Positions 51,412 through 59,969 of a stretch of DNA of 64,000 nt are shown piece after piece. Below the pieces are notes generated by a model. That model did not search any database. It was not told where the DNA came from and saw nothing but the letters and a program-made list of their open reading frames with translations. The position numbers were made by a program, and so were the translations under genes. This stretch comes from Thalassobium sp. R2A62 (GTDB lineage: Bacteria; Pseudomonadota; Alphaproteobacteria; Rhodobacterales; Rhodobacteraceae): NCBI RefSeq assembly GCF_000161835.1, contig NZ_GG697169.2, forward strand, positions 62,001 to 126,000. Direction: 5' to 3'. The number at the start of each line of letters is the position of its first letter. Position 1 is the stretch's first letter.

Positions 51412-52719
51412 ATGGCAAGAGAGTATTTGAAAAAGGCGACGTTAACGTCGACCTCTGATGCGAGCGACGTGCATGATATCGTCAGAGGCATCTTGTCCGA
51501 CATTGAGGCTGGTGGCGACGACAGCGCGCGTGAGTACGCGGCCAAGTTCGACAAATACGACGGCAACATCATTTTGACACCTGAAGAAATCGAGGCCGCG
51601 GCGGCCTTGGTTCCTGAAAAGCTGAAGGCAGACATTCGGTTTGCCCATGACAACGTCAAACGGTTTGCCGAGGCGCAAAAGGCCACAGTCAGCGATGTTG
51701 AGTTGGAAATTCAGCCGGGCTTGATCGCGGGTCAAAAAGCGATCCCTGTGAACGCTGCGGGTTGCTACATCCCGGGCGGACGCTACAGCCACATTGCGTC
51801 AGCGATTATGACGGTGACGACAGCCAAAGTGGCCGGTTGTGGCCATATCACGGCGACGTCGCCACCCCGTCCGGGTGTTGGTGTGGCACCAGCGATTGTA
51901 TATGCGGCGCATATTTGCGGTGCGGACAAGATCATGGCGTTGGGCGGTGTTCAGGGTGTCGCGGCGATGACCTATGGTCTGTTTGGCCTGCCAGAGGCGA
52001 ACATCCTTGTTGGGCCGGGCAACCAGTTCGTGGCCGAAGCCAAGCGGATTTTGTTTGGCCGTGTTGGGATCGATATGATTGCTGGGCCAACCGACAGTTT
52101 GGTCCTAGCGGACGCAGACGCGGACCCGATGATTGCTGCTGTGGATCTGGTCAGTCAGGCCGAGCACGGCTATAACTCGCCCGTATGGTTGGTGACGGAC
52201 AGCCGTGAGCTTGCGGAAAAGGTAATGAGCCTCGTGCCGGACTTGATCGAGGACCTGCCCGAGCTGAACCGTGACAACGCACGCGCGGCGTGGCGTGATT
52301 ATGCCGAAGTCATCCTATGTGCTGACCGTGAAGAGATGGCGGCCTGTTCGGATAAATATGCACCTGAGCACCTGACGGTTCAGGCGGCTGATCTTGATTG
52401 GTGGCTTGAACGTTTGTCCTGCTACGGGTCGTTGTTCCTAGGCGAAGAAACGACTGTGTCTTACGGTGACAAGGCTTCGGGGACAAACCACGTTCTGCCG
52501 ACGTCTGGTGCTGCGTCCTACACGGGCGGTTTGAGCGTGCACAAGTACATGAAGATCGTAACTTGGCAGCGTTCGACGCCCGAAGGATCCAAGCGCGTGG
52601 CAGAAGCCACAGCGCGGATTTCGCGGTTGGAAGGGATGGAGGGACATGCGCGGGCTGCGGATGTGCGTCTGGCCAAGTATTTCCCCGGCGAAAACTTTGA
52701 CCTGACGGCTGAAGAATAA
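51412..52719 (+). CDS. hpsN: Sulfopropanediol 3-dehydrogenase (HpsN-like, histidinol dehydrogenase family)
   Basis: 435 residues from ATG 51412 (AAGGA eight bases upstream; an ATG at 51376 is less likely). Histidinol-dehydrogenase fold: NAAGCYIPGGRYSHIASAIM, GPGNQFVAEAKRILFGRVGI, DMIAGPTDSLV, SQAEHGYNSP and APEHLT (zinc and catalytic Gln/His/Glu), GTNHVLPTSGAASYTGGLSV ending HKYMK. The N-terminus EYLKKATLTSTSDASDVHDI is characteristic of HpsN, which oxidises (R)-DHPS to (R)-sulfolactate. Histidinol dehydrogenase proper would normally lie in a his locus. Neighbours (two further dehydrogenases, then sulfopyruvate decarboxylase) strongly favour HpsN. Confidence 0.88.
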   Translation: MAREYLKKATLTSTSDASDVHDIVRGILSDIEAGGDDSAREYAAKFDKYDGNIILTPEEIEAAAALVPEKLKADIRFAHDNVKRFAEAQKATVSDVELEIQPGLIAGQKAIPVNAAGCYIPGGRYSHIASAIMTVTTAKVAGCGHITATSPPRPGVGVAPAIVYAAHICGADKIMALGGVQGVAAMTYGLFGLPEANILVGPGNQFVAEAKRILFGRVGIDMIAGPTDSLVLADADADPMIAAVDLVSQAEHGYNSPVWLVTDSRELAEKVMSLVPDLIEDLPELNRDNARAAWRDYAEVILCADREEMAACSDKYAPEHLTVQAADLDWWLERLSCYGSLFLGEETTVSYGDKASGTNHVLPTSGAASYTGGLSVHKYMKIVTWQRSTPEGSKRVAEATARISRLEGMEGHARAADVRLAKYFPGENFDLTAEE

Positions 52720-52720
52720 G

Positions 52721-53473
52721 ATGAGCGGCCTGTTTGACCTGACAGGCCGTGTGGCCTGTGTCACCGGCGCCAGTGCAGGATTGGGGCAGCGCGCCGCGAT
52801 CGCATTGGCAGCGGCTGGAGCACAGGTTGTCGGTGTGGCGCGACGTACGGATGCGCTGGCTGAATGGGAGCAGTCTGTTGGACCTGCGGCGGCCACAGTC
52901 GCCGCAGACTTGTCTCAGCGCGATCAGATCACAGATATTGCGGAACGCATTGCAACGCCTTTTGGCACGCCTGACATTGTGGTTCATGCAGCGGGGATCA
53001 ACACCCGCGAGACAGCAGACGAGGTCACCGACGCGGGTTGGGACGTCACGATGAACCTGAACCTCGCCGCGCCGTTCTTTCTGACCCAATGTTTTGTCCC
53101 GCAGATGCGCGCCAAACAGTGGGGCCGTGTCGTGAATTTTGCATCGCTTCAGACGACACGGGCCTTTCCCGGTGGTGTCAGCTATGGCGCATCCAAGGCT
53201 GGCATTGGACAGCTCACCCGCGCGATGGCAGAAGCGTGGTCCTGCGACGGGATCAATGCCAATGCGATCGGACCGGGATTTTTCCCTACCGAATTGACGG
53301 GCCCCGTTTTTGCGGACCCCGAGCGGGCAGCGCGCAATGCAGCGCAGACGTGTGTTGGGCGTAATGGAGCGTTGGACGATATTGATGGGCCATTGCTGTT
53401 TCTATGTTCTGATGCGTCCCGTTATGTAACAGGTCAGGTGTTGATGGTTGATGGGGGGTTCACAGCGAAATGA
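52721..53473 (+). CDS. SDR family oxidoreductase (HpsO-like)
   Basis: 250 residues, classical short-chain dehydrogenase. NAD(P) motif TGASAGLGQRAA (residues about 15-26), HAAGINTRETAD (NAG-type), catalytic Ser in NFASLQTTR and YGASK, C-terminal GQVLMVDGGF. Begins one base after the hpsN-like stop and overlaps the zinc dehydrogenase gene by 4 bases. In DHPS degraders HpsO and HpsP interconvert DHPS enantiomers by C2 oxidation and reduction; assignment to HpsO is by position and family. Confidence 0.85.
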   Translation: MSGLFDLTGRVACVTGASAGLGQRAAIALAAAGAQVVGVARRTDALAEWEQSVGPAAATVAADLSQRDQITDIAERIATPFGTPDIVVHAAGINTRETADEVTDAGWDVTMNLNLAAPFFLTQCFVPQMRAKQWGRVVNFASLQTTRAFPGGVSYGASKAGIGQLTRAMAEAWSCDGINANAIGPGFFPTELTGPVFADPERAARNAAQTCVGRNGALDDIDGPLLFLCSDASRYVTGQVLMVDGGFTAK

Positions 53474-54453
53474 AGGCATTGGTGTATGATGGGGTCGAAG
53501 ACCTGCAATATCGTGAAATGCCTGATCCGGTCGCTAAACCTGGTCAGCAGCTGATCAAGGTTGAAAGTGTCGGGATTTGTGGCTCGGACATGCATGCTTA
53601 TTTGGGGCATGATGATCGACGGCCTGCGCCACTGATCTTGGGTCATGAAGCAGCAGGCACGATTGTCGGTGGTCTCCGCAATGGCGAGCGGGTCACGGTT
53701 AATCCGTTGGTTACCTGTGGTGTTTGTGCGGCCTGCACATCCGGTCGCGACAACCTTTGCCCTGAACGGCTGATCATTTCGATGCCGCCGCGAGAGGGGG
53801 CTTTTGCCCAATATGTAGTGATGCGGGACGAAAACCTCGTCACTGTACCGGACCACGTGTCGCTTGATGCGGCCTGTTTGGCAGAGCCGATTGCCTGTGG
53901 TTGGCACACTGTGCGTTTGGCGCTCGAGACGTTGAATGGTGCCTCTGACAGCGCCTTGGTTATTGGCGGTGGCGCTATTGGTCTGGGTGCTGCTTTGTCG
54001 CTGACGGCCCAAGGCGTTGGGGATGTCACGATTGTTGAGCCAAACGCATTGCGCCGCGACGTGTTAAACGGTGTGTGTGGTCAGATGTCGATTGCGCCTG
54101 ATGATTTGCCCGACGATGCGCTCTTTGATCTTGTGGTTGATGGTGTTGGATATGCTGCGACACGTGCCGTGGCGTCCGCCCACGCGCGTCCGGGCGGAGT
54201 GATCGGTCACATCGGTCTGGGCGAAGGCGAGGGCGGTCTGGATGTCCGGCGCATGACGTTGCAAGAGATCACGTTCATCGGCACCTACACCTATACAGCC
54301 CAAGATTTCCGAGACACAGCAGCGGCCATGTTTGACGGGCGCCTAGGTGCGCTTGACTGGACCCAAGCGCGGGAATTGGCAGACGGGGCCGAGGCCTTTG
54401 CCGATATTCGCGCAGGCCGCACGGCTGCGCCCAAGATTGTTTTGAACCCATAG
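53470..54453 (+). CDS. Zinc-dependent alcohol dehydrogenase (HpsP-like)
   Basis: 327 residues of the medium-chain dehydrogenase family. Catalytic zinc ligands in VGICGSDMH and ILGHEAAG, structural zinc site CGVCAACTSGRDNLC, Rossmann motif VIGGGAIGLGAAL. Starts inside the SDR stop (ATGA). Likely second DHPS 2-dehydrogenase; other polyol substrates are possible. Followed after 52 bases by the decarboxylase genes. Confidence 0.85.
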   Translation: MKALVYDGVEDLQYREMPDPVAKPGQQLIKVESVGICGSDMHAYLGHDDRRPAPLILGHEAAGTIVGGLRNGERVTVNPLVTCGVCAACTSGRDNLCPERLIISMPPREGAFAQYVVMRDENLVTVPDHVSLDAACLAEPIACGWHTVRLALETLNGASDSALVIGGGAIGLGAALSLTAQGVGDVTIVEPNALRRDVLNGVCGQMSIAPDDLPDDALFDLVVDGVGYAATRAVASAHARPGGVIGHIGLGEGEGGLDVRRMTLQEITFIGTYTYTAQDFRDTAAAMFDGRLGALDWTQARELADGAEAFADIRAGRTAAPKIVLNP

Positions 54454-54505
54454 ATGAAATCGTCGCAGCCCCGCGTGGGTGCGGCACAACAGGAGAGTGA
54501 CCCAG

Positions 54506-55012
54506 ATGAGTATCGACAAGAAGATCGTTGATGATCTTGTTGCGAATGACGTTTCGTTTGTAACCACCGTGCCGTGCAAACAGCTGGCGGGTGTGATCGA
54601 CGAAGTGGAAGCGCGCGAAGAGATTTTTCACATTCCATCGAACAAAGAAGACGAAGGCATGGGCCTGTGTGCTGGCGCATTTATGGGCGGCAAACGTCCT
54701 GCGATCATCATGCAAAACACTGCGATCGGTGTAACGATCAACACGCTGGCGACGTTGATCCAATACTACCGGATGCCGTTGCCGATGATCATTTCGTACC
54801 GTGGTGAGCTGCGCGAGCCGGTGGCCTGTCAGGTCGAGATGGCTGTACACACCAAAGCGCTGTTGGCGCAGATGAATATCCCGACCTATCATTTCCACAA
54901 GGAAAGTGATGCGGACGAATTAGATACGATCCTGAAATACACATTCATGTGCAACAAACCTGTGGCGATCCTGACGGATGCGTCGTTCTGGGGAGGCTAC
55001 GGCGACCAATGA
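54506..55012 (+). CDS. comD: Sulfopyruvate decarboxylase alpha subunit (ComD)
   Basis: 168 residues from ATG 54506 (AGGAGAGTGACCCAG upstream). Resembles the N-terminal (PYR) half of ThDP decarboxylases: DDLVANDVSFVTTVPCKQLA, a catalytic-type Glu in HIPSNKEDEGMGLCAGAFMG, MQNTAIGVTINTLATL. The size and split-subunit organisation match ComD. With ComE it converts sulfopyruvate to sulfoacetaldehyde and CO2. Stop overlaps comE start (ATGA). Confidence 0.85.
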   Translation: MSIDKKIVDDLVANDVSFVTTVPCKQLAGVIDEVEAREEIFHIPSNKEDEGMGLCAGAFMGGKRPAIIMQNTAIGVTINTLATLIQYYRMPLPMIISYRGELREPVACQVEMAVHTKALLAQMNIPTYHFHKESDADELDTILKYTFMCNKPVAILTDASFWGGYGDQ

Positions 55013-55563
55013 TCAGATCAGAAATTCTGCGCGAGATCGCGCCCATCCTTCGGGACCAGCTGGTCGTTTGCAACATCGGTCTTCCGAGCCAAGAGCTTCA
55101 TATGATCGACGATCAGCCGAGCAATTTTTACATGCTTGGCACTATGGGATTGTCGTCGTCCATCGGTCTGGGCCTTGCACTGGCGCAAGACAAAACCGTG
55201 ATTTCGATTGACGGTGACGGATCGGTTCTCACGAACCTCGGAACACTGCCGACCATCGCCAACAACGTGGCCGAAAACTTTATCCTGATGATCATTGACA
55301 ATGGGTCGTACGGATCAACGGGTGACCAGCCGACCTATGCGGGCAAAAAGACCCGTTTGGAAAATGTCGCTGCGGCCTGTGGCTGTGAGAACGTTGTGAC
55401 CTGTCGCGATGTGGACACTGGCAAAGTGTTGCAAGAGGCGATCGACAGCAAACAGATGACCATCATTGTAGTGAAGTGTGACAGCGGCAACATCAAGTTG
55501 CCAGTGATCACAATGGACCCTGTCGTGATCCGTGACCGGTTCATGAAGACCGTGGCAAGCTAA
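55009..55563 (+). CDS. comE: Sulfopyruvate decarboxylase beta subunit (ComE)
   Basis: 184 residues from ATG 55009. The C-terminal ThDP-binding half: NIGLPSQELHMIDDQPSNFY, MLGTMGLSSSIGLGLALAQ, the GDGSVLTNLG...NN ThDP-Mg motif and DNGSYGSTGDQPTY. A phosphonopyruvate decarboxylase beta-like subunit is the alternative, but HpsN nearby supports sulfopyruvate. Last gene of the operon; a terminator follows. Confidence 0.87.
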   Translation: MIRSEILREIAPILRDQLVVCNIGLPSQELHMIDDQPSNFYMLGTMGLSSSIGLGLALAQDKTVISIDGDGSVLTNLGTLPTIANNVAENFILMIIDNGSYGSTGDQPTYAGKKTRLENVAAACGCENVVTCRDVDTGKVLQEAIDSKQMTIIVVKCDSGNIKLPVITMDPVVIRDRFMKTVAS

Positions 55564-55585
55564 GGTTTTCGTATTTTCCAAGATT

Positions 55586-55614
55586 AAGGGGCGGTCCTGC
55601 TGGGGCCGCCCTTT
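55586..55614 (+). terminator. Rho-independent terminator after comE
   Basis: AAGGGGCGG...CCGCCCTTTT hairpin 22 bases after the comE stop. Confidence 0.85.
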
Positions 55615-56302
55615 TGCGTGTTCCAGTTATCTGTCTCATATTCCGCTTCGCAGGGTTACTTATCAGCCAAATAAACTTTCTTATTAAATAACGCTAATTG
55701 AACCCATAGGCGCTGACATCAGACAACGGTGACAGATGCAGTGAGCCGAGACCTCCTAAAAGGTAACCTCGTACCTCTTCCTTAGAAGAAGTCTCAAGCT
55801 GGTCTGCGAAAGGAACTGAGCAAAGACCTCAACGGAGTGATTAGTGATCTCTTGGCAAAACTGCCCGTGGAAAAGCCCCCCAATAAGAGCCTGTGCGGTA
55901 AATATTGAAAATGAACCGCTCGATAAGCTGTATGGTGGAGCATTTTCTTTTGCAGATTGGGAGCCGCAGGGGAGTAAAGGTAATTTGGCCTCATGGCTCC
56001 CAAAGGAATCTTCGCGAGCGTCAAAAAAACGTCTACAACAACCTTCGGTTGGCGTCGCACATTGTGGCTCCAATGAAAGCAGTCACGGGTCATACGAACG
56101 TCTAGGGCGCGCAATAGGTCCAGTAATATCCGATCGAATACTTAATCTATTCTTTGGGGTCATAGCTTGACGCTGTAATTCTGTTTTACCTTGTAATGAA
56201 AAAATCGCATAAGTTGCATGAGTAAGGCTTTGAATCGATTGTGGATCCAGCCTTTTTTTAAGGGAAGCTTTTAAGGGAAACGTTATATAGGAGGCTGTAA
56301 TA
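55615..56302. other. Gap with IS end and decayed repeat, no intact gene
   Basis: Contains a solitary IS3-type end (55701-55725) and one arm (55871-55921) of a roughly 50-bp inverted repeat whose partner is at 56814-56867. Several short frames exist on both strands but none carries a recognisable motif. Confidence 0.5.
55701..55725 (-). mobile_element. Solitary IS3 terminal repeat
   Basis: AACCCATAGGCGCTGACATC then AGACA; 23 of 25 bases agree with the reverse of the left end of the element at 30032. No transposase sequence next to it. Confidence 0.6.
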
Positions 56303-56659
56303 ATGGTTCATCCGGTTGATGTTCACGTCGGAAAACGCATCAAAGAAGCCAGAATTCTGCGTGGCCAGTCACAATCCGAGATTGCACGCGAACTCGATAT
56401 TTCCTTTCAACAGATCCAAAAGTACGAAAGCGGCAAGAACCGAATTTCTGCCAGCCGTCTTTTTGAGCTGAGCCAATTATTCGGTATCTCGCCCTCGTTT
56501 TTCTTTGATGGACTTGAAGAAGGTGCGGATGAAAGAAAGCAACCAATGGATGCGGAGACAGCGCGTATCGCATTAGCTATTTTGAAAATCCCTAATAAGC
56601 GGACTAGGAGCCTGCTGATTTCTTTAGCGCAAGAAGTCTCGCGCGAAGAAGCCTCTTAA
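56303..56659 (+). CDS. XRE-family helix-turn-helix regulator
   Basis: 118 residues. HTH_3 domain from residue 10: GKRIKEARILRGQSQSEIAR, ELDISFQQIQKYESGKNRIS, ASRLFELSQLFGISPSFFFD. This S-x-QQIQKYE-x-G form is widespread in alphaproteobacteria. C-terminal 45 residues are helical and could dimerise. An excellent ribosome site AGGAGG lies before ATG. It is isolated in a repeat-rich gap, so its targets are unknown. Confidence 0.9.
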   Translation: MVHPVDVHVGKRIKEARILRGQSQSEIARELDISFQQIQKYESGKNRISASRLFELSQLFGISPSFFFDGLEEGADERKQPMDAETARIALAILKIPNKRTRSLLISLAQEVSREEAS

Positions 56660-56813
56660 CTATTCCTTAGTACATTTGGGTTGTTGCGCAAATCGGGTAA
56701 AAAGCGCTCTTCCCCTTTTCGCAGACAGACTTATCCTATGGGCTCTAGTGTGTCTCCATTTTCTTCCGCAATAAACAATCTCCAATATAAAACGATCCGC
56801 CAGACGCCTGACA

Positions 56814-56870
56814 GAGCGCTCCATTTTCAACATTTATCGTACAGGCTGGATCCTGTGGGGCGCTTTTTTT
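56814..56870 (+). terminator. Probable terminator between the XRE gene and the ThDP enzyme gene
   Basis: AGCGCTCC pairs with GGGGCGCT across a loop containing ACAGG-CTGGAT-CCTGT, followed by TTTTTTT on the plus strand. The same segment has a decayed inverted copy at 55871-55921. Confidence 0.5.
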
Positions 56871-56873
56871 GCT

Positions 56874-58559
56874 TCAGCCACTGCGATGTTTGAAACTGTC
56901 GCGCCGAAAGCTGTAAAGCGCGGTAGGGTCGACTGAGACGTCAACAACGCTAGGTTTGCCGCTGGCCAGTGCGGCCTCGATTGCAGGACCGACCTGATCG
57001 AGGCGATCCGCTTTGAATCCCGCCGCGCCATAGAGATCAGCGAGTTGGTCAAAGGGCGGGCTTGAAACATCTGCCCCAATATAGCGCCCGCCAAAGAAGT
57101 CGCGTTGGTATGCCTTTTCGGCACCCCAACATCCGTTGTTCATCACCACCGTGACAGAGTTGATGCCGTGGTCCACAGCGGTCGAAAGCTCGGACACGGT
57201 CATACCAAACCCTCCGTCACCCATAAGGCTAACAACGGGGCGTTCAGGCTGTGCTAATTTGATGCCGAGCCCTGCAGCGAAGGAAAAGCCGACCAGACCG
57301 AAATCCAACGGTGTGAACAGGCTATTGGGCGTCCAGTAGTTCAACGCATCGGTCGCCTGTAGGCAAAGAGTACCAGCGTCCATTGTGATTGCGGCATCTT
57401 GAGGCAGCACATCGCGCAATGTTTTGAACAGGCCCGATGGCTGGATAGGGTGGCTCAAATCAGCGACCGCATCGCGCTGTGTCAGAAGTGATTCGCGCGC
57501 GGATTGAAAATCTGAGGTCCACTTGGCGACTTCGGCCTTGGCCTGACCAGATGTCACTGCCGTGGCAAGTTGCTGTGCCGCCGTCGGTGCGTCAGACCAG
57601 ATCCCCATCGCGACCGGAAAATGGCGCCCGATCGCTTCGGGGTCCAGTTCGACCTGAATGATTTCCGCGTCTCTGTTGATGTTGTCGTATGTGAAGAAGG
57701 TTGAGTTAAAGCCCAATCGCGTGCCAAGTGCGAGGATGACATCGGCCTCTTTCACCAGTTTCGAGGCGACGGCATTGCCGCGCGGTCCCATTTGACCCGC
57801 GTTCAACGGATGCCCAAATGGGATCGCATCACCATGGCCAGGCGAGGTCACAATTGGGCAATTCAGTGCTTCGGCTAATGCCAAGGCCTGTGCGTGACCA
57901 CCAGAATATTTGATGCCGCCACCAGTGACGATGACGGGCCGTGTGGCCGTATCAAGCATTTGGGCGGCCCGTGCGATGTCATCGGCTTGGGCTGCGGGCA
58001 GGGTGTGACACCGGTACGCGCTGGGATCCTGCATCGGTTCAAAATCGGCTTGGCCTGCCAGAACGTCTCTTGGCAAGTTTAGCTGCACCGGGCCGCGGCG
58101 CGGGGTTAGGGCAGTTCGGAATGCGGCACGCACCATTTCTGGAACACGTGCGGCCTCGGTGGCTGTCCATGTTTTTTTGGTTACGGGGGTGAACAGCGCC
58201 TGCTGGTCGACCTCTTGGAATGCATCGCGGTAGACGTGGCCGGTGGCCAGCGCGCCACCAATTGATAGGACAGGTGAAAACGCCGCTTTGGCTTGGGCCA
58301 GCCCGGTCACAAGGTTTGTGGTTCCTGGGCCATTTTGCCCCGCAAGGAACACGCCAGCGGTGCCTGTGACGCGGGCATAGGCGTCTGCCATGTGGGTGCC
58401 GGTGCGTTCATCGTGGACGCCAACAAAATTGATGTCGCTCGCGTCATAGAGCGCGTCGAATATCTCCATCGTGGCGGACCCAATGAGACCAAACAGATGT
58501 TTGGTATCTTCCGCTTGAAGCGCTGCAACTGCGGCTTGACCGCCGGACATTTGTGTCAT
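56874..58559 (-). CDS. Thiamine diphosphate-dependent enzyme (acetolactate synthase/Xsc-like)
   Basis: 561 residues with all three ThDP-enzyme domains. N-terminal PYR domain FGLIGSATMEIFDALYD and HDERTGTHMADAYARVTG (catalytic Glu), middle domain RPVIVTGGGIKYSGGHAQAL, C-terminal GDGGFGMTVSELSTA...NN ThDP-Mg motif. The GLIGSA opening and AFQEVDQQALFTPVTKK segment resemble sulfoacetaldehyde acetyltransferase, but the protein is 25-30 residues shorter and belongs to an operon with a flavin oxidoreductase and hydrolase rather than pta. Carboligase or decarboxylase activity is likely; the substrate is unknown. Overlaps the hydrolase stop by 4 bases. Confidence 0.82.
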   Translation of the reverse strand: MTQMSGGQAAVAALQAEDTKHLFGLIGSATMEIFDALYDASDINFVGVHDERTGTHMADAYARVTGTAGVFLAGQNGPGTTNLVTGLAQAKAAFSPVLSIGGALATGHVYRDAFQEVDQQALFTPVTKKTWTATEAARVPEMVRAAFRTALTPRRGPVQLNLPRDVLAGQADFEPMQDPSAYRCHTLPAAQADDIARAAQMLDTATRPVIVTGGGIKYSGGHAQALALAEALNCPIVTSPGHGDAIPFGHPLNAGQMGPRGNAVASKLVKEADVILALGTRLGFNSTFFTYDNINRDAEIIQVELDPEAIGRHFPVAMGIWSDAPTAAQQLATAVTSGQAKAEVAKWTSDFQSARESLLTQRDAVADLSHPIQPSGLFKTLRDVLPQDAAITMDAGTLCLQATDALNYWTPNSLFTPLDFGLVGFSFAAGLGIKLAQPERPVVSLMGDGGFGMTVSELSTAVDHGINSVTVVMNNGCWGAEKAYQRDFFGGRYIGADVSSPPFDQLADLYGAAGFKADRLDQVGPAIEAALASGKPSVVDVSVDPTALYSFRRDSFKHRSG

Positions 58560-59368
58560 GGTTTCAAAACCTTATTGAGAAAAGTAAGTGTGGGTTCTGC
58601 AAATGCATCTGGGTCTTCCATAAGGCCAAGGTGCTGCAGATCCGGCACGATGAGCGATTCCGCGCCGTGGATTTCGCGTGATATCGCGTGGGACATCGCG
58701 GGCGTACTGCCGGTATCGTTTTCACAAGTCAGCACGTGGGTTGGGGCCGTGATTGGCGTCTGCGGGCGGATTAGCTCTGTCACGCCTGCGGCCAGCACCA
58801 TACAGGCGTCTGGGTAGCTGGTGACATCAACGCGACCGCGCCACGCAACGACGCGGGCAGGGCCGTCCGCACCTGACGCCAGATAGCGGGGCGTGAACCA
58901 GCGTTGTAGGGCCGCGTCCATCGTGGCCATGGGGCCTTCGTCTACGACCTTTGCGGCACGCGCCTCGACCTGAACCTGAGCATCAACGCCACGTTCGTGG
59001 GGCGAGTTCCAGACCGCAAGTGCGTCTAACCGGTCCGGATGATCGAGCGCAAAGCGCCGGTTGATCATCCCACCGATTGAAAAGCCAACAAGGCTGGCGC
59101 GGTTGATCTCGAGGTGATCCATAAGATCAATGATCTGTTCCGACAGCACTGTGAGTGACATGGGTGCCGGAGGTGCCGAACTATCGCCGTGCCCCCAAAA
59201 ATCATAGCGCACCACGCGGTATTCGGCATCAAAGGCTGCCATCATGCCATCGAACACAGCACTGCAGAGACCGAGCCCGTGGATCATAATGACCACGGGC
59301 CCATCGCTGCGACCGCTGATGCGGTAGGCCGTGCCGTTCGGACTATGGGGCGGCGCTAGGTCAGACAC
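58556..59368 (-). CDS. Alpha/beta hydrolase (enol-lactonase-like)
   Basis: 270 residues from GTG 59368, which overlaps the previous stop by 8 bases (GTGTCTGA); the longer open frame to 59494 lacks family similarity. Motifs: oxyanion HGLGLCSAVFDG, nucleophile elbow GFSIGG (Ser), Asp in CENDTGSTP, His in LQHLGLMEDP. Overall like 3-oxoadipate enol-lactonase and other small C-C or ester hydrolases. Position suggests action on an intermediate made by the flavin oxidoreductase. Confidence 0.83.
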   Translation of the reverse strand: MSDLAPPHSPNGTAYRISGRSDGPVVIMIHGLGLCSAVFDGMMAAFDAEYRVVRYDFWGHGDSSAPPAPMSLTVLSEQIIDLMDHLEINRASLVGFSIGGMINRRFALDHPDRLDALAVWNSPHERGVDAQVQVEARAAKVVDEGPMATMDAALQRWFTPRYLASGADGPARVVAWRGRVDVTSYPDACMVLAAGVTELIRPQTPITAPTHVLTCENDTGSTPAMSHAISREIHGAESLIVPDLQHLGLMEDPDAFAEPTLTFLNKVLKP

Positions 59369-59957
59369 CGGCAGGATTGTCCACGTCGCGGCCCATCTCG
59401 CGCAGATCCTCGTAGCGATCGCCGATGCGGTGATGCGGGTGGCCACCGATAGAGGCCCCGAGTGCCATGATGATTTCGTCCTCAGCGGGCGCATCGGGGA
59501 CTGTCAGGTGAATGGTTTGATAGTGCGAGCGGCGACCGCCGTCATCTTTGTCCATCAACGGGATCATCAGGGAACAGCCCGCCGCCCCTCTTGTATTGGT
59601 AAAGGCGAGGTAGCTCTTGGCGTTCACGGCGTCACGGAACTGGTTGCCGAAATGCAGAGTGTGGGTCAGCGCTTGGGCATGCTCGATCTCGCCGCCCATA
59701 CCGACGACAGACGCTTTGCCGTACCCTTCCAGCGCGTTACCGGTCACACCGAGGATCATGTCGGTCAGCAGTTTGCCGACGATAGGGCCAGTTTCGCGAA
59801 TTTCGGGGCGCAGGTTTTCAATCCACCCGCGTCCGAACCAAGGGTTCTTGATGATTGCCATTGCGGCCACCAATTTGGTCGGCGTTGAGACAGCTTTGCC
59901 GCCTTCGATATGAGTGTCTTGGATGTGCAAGAGAGTGCGGCGGATTTCAGTTGTCAT
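59361..59957 (-). CDS. Amino acid synthesis family protein (PF06684-like)
   Basis: 198 residues. Characteristic RRTLLHIQDTHIEGGK start, AMAIIKNPWFGRGWIENLRP, GYGKASVVGMGGEIEHAQAL and GASIGGHPHHRIGDRYEDL fit the poorly characterised AA_synth family. AAAGGA precedes ATG. Despite the family name, biochemical function is not established. Between the LLM oxidoreductase (12 bases) and the hydrolase (8-base overlap). Confidence 0.8.
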   Translation of the reverse strand: MTTEIRRTLLHIQDTHIEGGKAVSTPTKLVAAMAIIKNPWFGRGWIENLRPEIRETGPIVGKLLTDMILGVTGNALEGYGKASVVGMGGEIEHAQALTHTLHFGNQFRDAVNAKSYLAFTNTRGAAGCSLMIPLMDKDDGGRRSHYQTIHLTVPDAPAEDEIIMALGASIGGHPHHRIGDRYEDLREMGRDVDNPAGV

Positions 59958-59969
59958 AGGTCGTGTCCT

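Noticed and set aside
52310-53089. 259-codon minus-strand frame across the hpsN/SDR junction
   Set aside because: Antisense to two strongly supported genes; composition is Arg/Cys/Ser-rich with no motif.
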